Below, in pieces: positions 63,079-64,000 of a stretch of 64,000 nucleotides of DNA. Under the pieces are notes generated by a model. The model was not told the DNA's origin. It ran no database searches and was given only the letters and a program-made list of their open reading frames with translations. Each line of letters opens with the position of its first letter. The stretch's first letter is position 1. A program made the translations under genes and the position numbers. Origin of the DNA: Desulfovibrio sp. MES5 (GTDB lineage: Bacteria; Desulfobacterota; Desulfovibrionia; Desulfovibrionales; Desulfovibrionaceae); NCBI RefSeq assembly GCF_002237645.1, contig NZ_MJUZ01000050.1, positions 50,412 through 114,411 on the forward strand, read 5' to 3'.

Positions 63079-63113
63079 GCAAACCGCGAAGCGTGTTTGC
63101 ATAAGTGCGCCCT
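63079..63113. other. Origin of transfer (oriT), RSF1010/MOBQ type
   Basis: TAAGTGCGCCCT at 63102-63113 is the nic core of RSF1010-type oriT. Directly before it is an inverted repeat, GCAAACCGC (63079-63087) with GCG-T-GTTTGC (63091-63100), as in RSF1010 where a hairpin abuts nic. It lies 66 bases upstream of a MobA-like relaxase, the expected place. Recognition is by motif and geometry only. Confidence 0.8.
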
Positions 63114-63150
63114 TCGGGGATCTTCGTCAGCAAAGAAAATTTTGGGACAT

Positions 63151-63196
63151 AAAAAAGCACTGTACGCCCTCCATTTGGCAAGAGCGTACAGGCGCT
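63151..63196 (-). terminator. Intrinsic terminator between right-end gene and oriT
   Basis: On the minus strand CTGTACGC pairs with GCGTACAG, extended by GC pairs, and six T residues follow (complement of AAAAAA at 63151-63156). It insulates the relaxase operon from upstream transcription. Confidence 0.7.
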
Positions 63197-63238
63197 GTTC
63201 TGCTATTGCACCTCTTTATGGCGTAAAGAGTAGTGTGC

Positions 63239-63281
63239 AAAAAAGATGAGGCCCACAGGCGCATGCTTCTGTGGGCCTCAT
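63239..63281 (-). terminator. Intrinsic terminator of the right-end gene
   Basis: ATGAGGCCCACAG and CTGTGGGCCTCAT form a 13-bp stem with a ten-base loop; on the minus strand C and then six T residues follow. It is 20 bases after the stop of the gene at 63301. Confidence 0.9.
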
Positions 63282-63300
63282 TTGAGAAACGAAGGTATAT

Positions 63301-64000
63301 TTATATGAGTTTCAGGCGAAAAGACTTTTCTGGATCAAGGAGCTTTTTATGCGTTTGCTTGCGCTGTATGCCAGCAGCCTTCTGAAGGATGATTTCGGCA
63401 TAATCGACGATGCCTTTCCATCCATCGCGACCGCCTTTTAGGGTCTCATTTTTAATGGCCTTGTCAATTCTCACAACGCCATCAAGCTCTTCGGGAAGAG
63501 TGAAGGATGACATTGCCAGCCATAAATGGGCCACGGGCTTGAAGGGTGCCCAGTAGTTTTTGATCAGATTGTCGGCTGAAGGGCAGGAAAGCTCTTTACG
63601 TTCTTCAAAAGGCATCTTTATAAGCGTCTGGTTTAGACTTTCCGCTACTGATTCCAGAGTAGCTTCTGTTTGCAAGGCACCCATAAGAATATTCCCGGCC
63701 AACATTCCCTGCCACGCTCGCGACTGTAATGAACCATCACCACTATTAGGGAAAGAAGCTTGCGTGAGTATATCGCAATATGTGGAGTGAGTACCAAAGG
63801 TCTCTTCAATTATAGCCTTCATGATCTCCAGGTAAGTTTTTGAGTTTTGCTGTTCCAGTTCCTTGAGCGCCGTTTTTATGGCGAGCGCCTGATAGCGTAT
63901 TCTGTGCCCATGCTCGCTTGCACGGGGGAAAACCATGTGGCTATAGATGAAAGAGCCGCAAATTATGTCAATGCCGTTCCCATAATCATTCTCGTAGCAG
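63301..64000 (-). CDS. Unknown protein, 5' end outside window
   Basis: The frame is open to the window edge: upstream of the first internal Met it continues CYENDYGNGIDIICGSFIYSH, so at least 233 residues are present and the start is missing. The visible part is helical and without cysteine motifs: HRIRYQALAIKTALKELEQQNSKTYLEIMKAIIEETFG, EERKELSCPSADNLIKNYWAPFKPVAHLWLAMSSF, and a basic tail GIQRKQTHKKLLDPEKSFRLKLI. I do not recognise the family. It precedes the mobilisation module and has its own terminator, so it is probably island cargo. Confidence 0.65.
   Translation of the reverse strand, partial: CYENDYGNGIDIICGSFIYSHMVFPRASEHGHRIRYQALAIKTALKELEQQNSKTYLEIMKAIIEETFGTHSTYCDILTQASFPNSGDGSLQSRAWQGMLAGNILMGALQTEATLESVAESLNQTLIKMPFEERKELSCPSADNLIKNYWAPFKPVAHLWLAMSSFTLPEELDGVVRIDKAIKNETLKGGRDGWKGIVDYAEIILQKAAGIQRKQTHKKLLDPEKSFRLKLI

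Noticed and set aside
1..64000. CRISPR arrays
   Set aside because: No regularly spaced repeats of 24-48 bases with unique spacers were seen anywhere in the window.

Overview
The window reads as chromosome of a sulfate-reducing or sulfidogenic Desulfovibrio-type bacterium (Desulfovibrionaceae), probably gut-associated. This is an inference. It rests on a dcw cluster without ddl (murD-ftsW-murG-murC-murB-ftsQ-ftsA-ftsZ), a porin of the kind typical of Desulfovibrio outer membranes, a moderately high G+C with anaerobe-type oxidoreductases (GlcD/GlcF pair, nitroreductase with a ferredoxin domain, NapH-like protein), and an exported choloylglycine (bile salt) hydrolase.

Layout. 1-8766: end of the peptidoglycan/cell division cluster on the + strand, closed by a strong terminator. 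9328-13820: a small Lar-like zinc ribbon, a membrane diguanylate cyclase, and a umuD-umuC SOS polymerase pair. 14181-19835: a minus-strand housekeeping run (fmdB-type ribbon, yicC, remA-like DUF370, gmk, pyrF, a TPR protein, recJ). 20153-23548: DJ-1/PfpI protein and a FAD/Fe-S 2-hydroxyacid dehydrogenase pair. 23690-34389: accessory metabolism. It holds an unusual minus-strand operon (MFS transporter, glutaredoxin-like fusion, dihydrolipoamide dehydrogenase, GcvH-like lipoyl carrier) divergent from a porin, then an arylsulfotransferase divergent from a Crp/Fnr regulator, then the bile salt hydrolase. 34643-43351: DUF2333 protein, meso-diaminopimelate dehydrogenase, ferredoxin-nitroreductase, a TetR-controlled aldehyde/alcohol dehydrogenase pair with two visible operators, and a NapH-like Fe-S membrane protein.

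43680 to beyond 64000: a horizontally acquired island. Its left edge is a truncated 3' piece of tRNA-Glu(TTC), with the tRNA's own terminator still attached on the chromosome side. Inside is a complete DISARM anti-phage locus on the minus strand: HTH protein, C5-cytosine methylase, DrmD helicase, DrmMI adenine methylase, DrmA, DrmB, DrmC. It is a class 1 set plus an added DrmMII-type methylase. Four 10-bp helically phased repeats lie in front of the first gene. Behind it come a frameshifted thermonuclease, an IS1595-type element with perfect 8-bp target duplications and a nonsense codon in its transposase, and a mobilisation module: a MobA/MobL relaxase, a small partner protein, and an oriT that carries the RSF1010-type nic core. 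The island is therefore best read as an integrative mobilisable element carrying a composite DISARM system. The intact tRNA-Glu and the integrase should lie to the right of the window.
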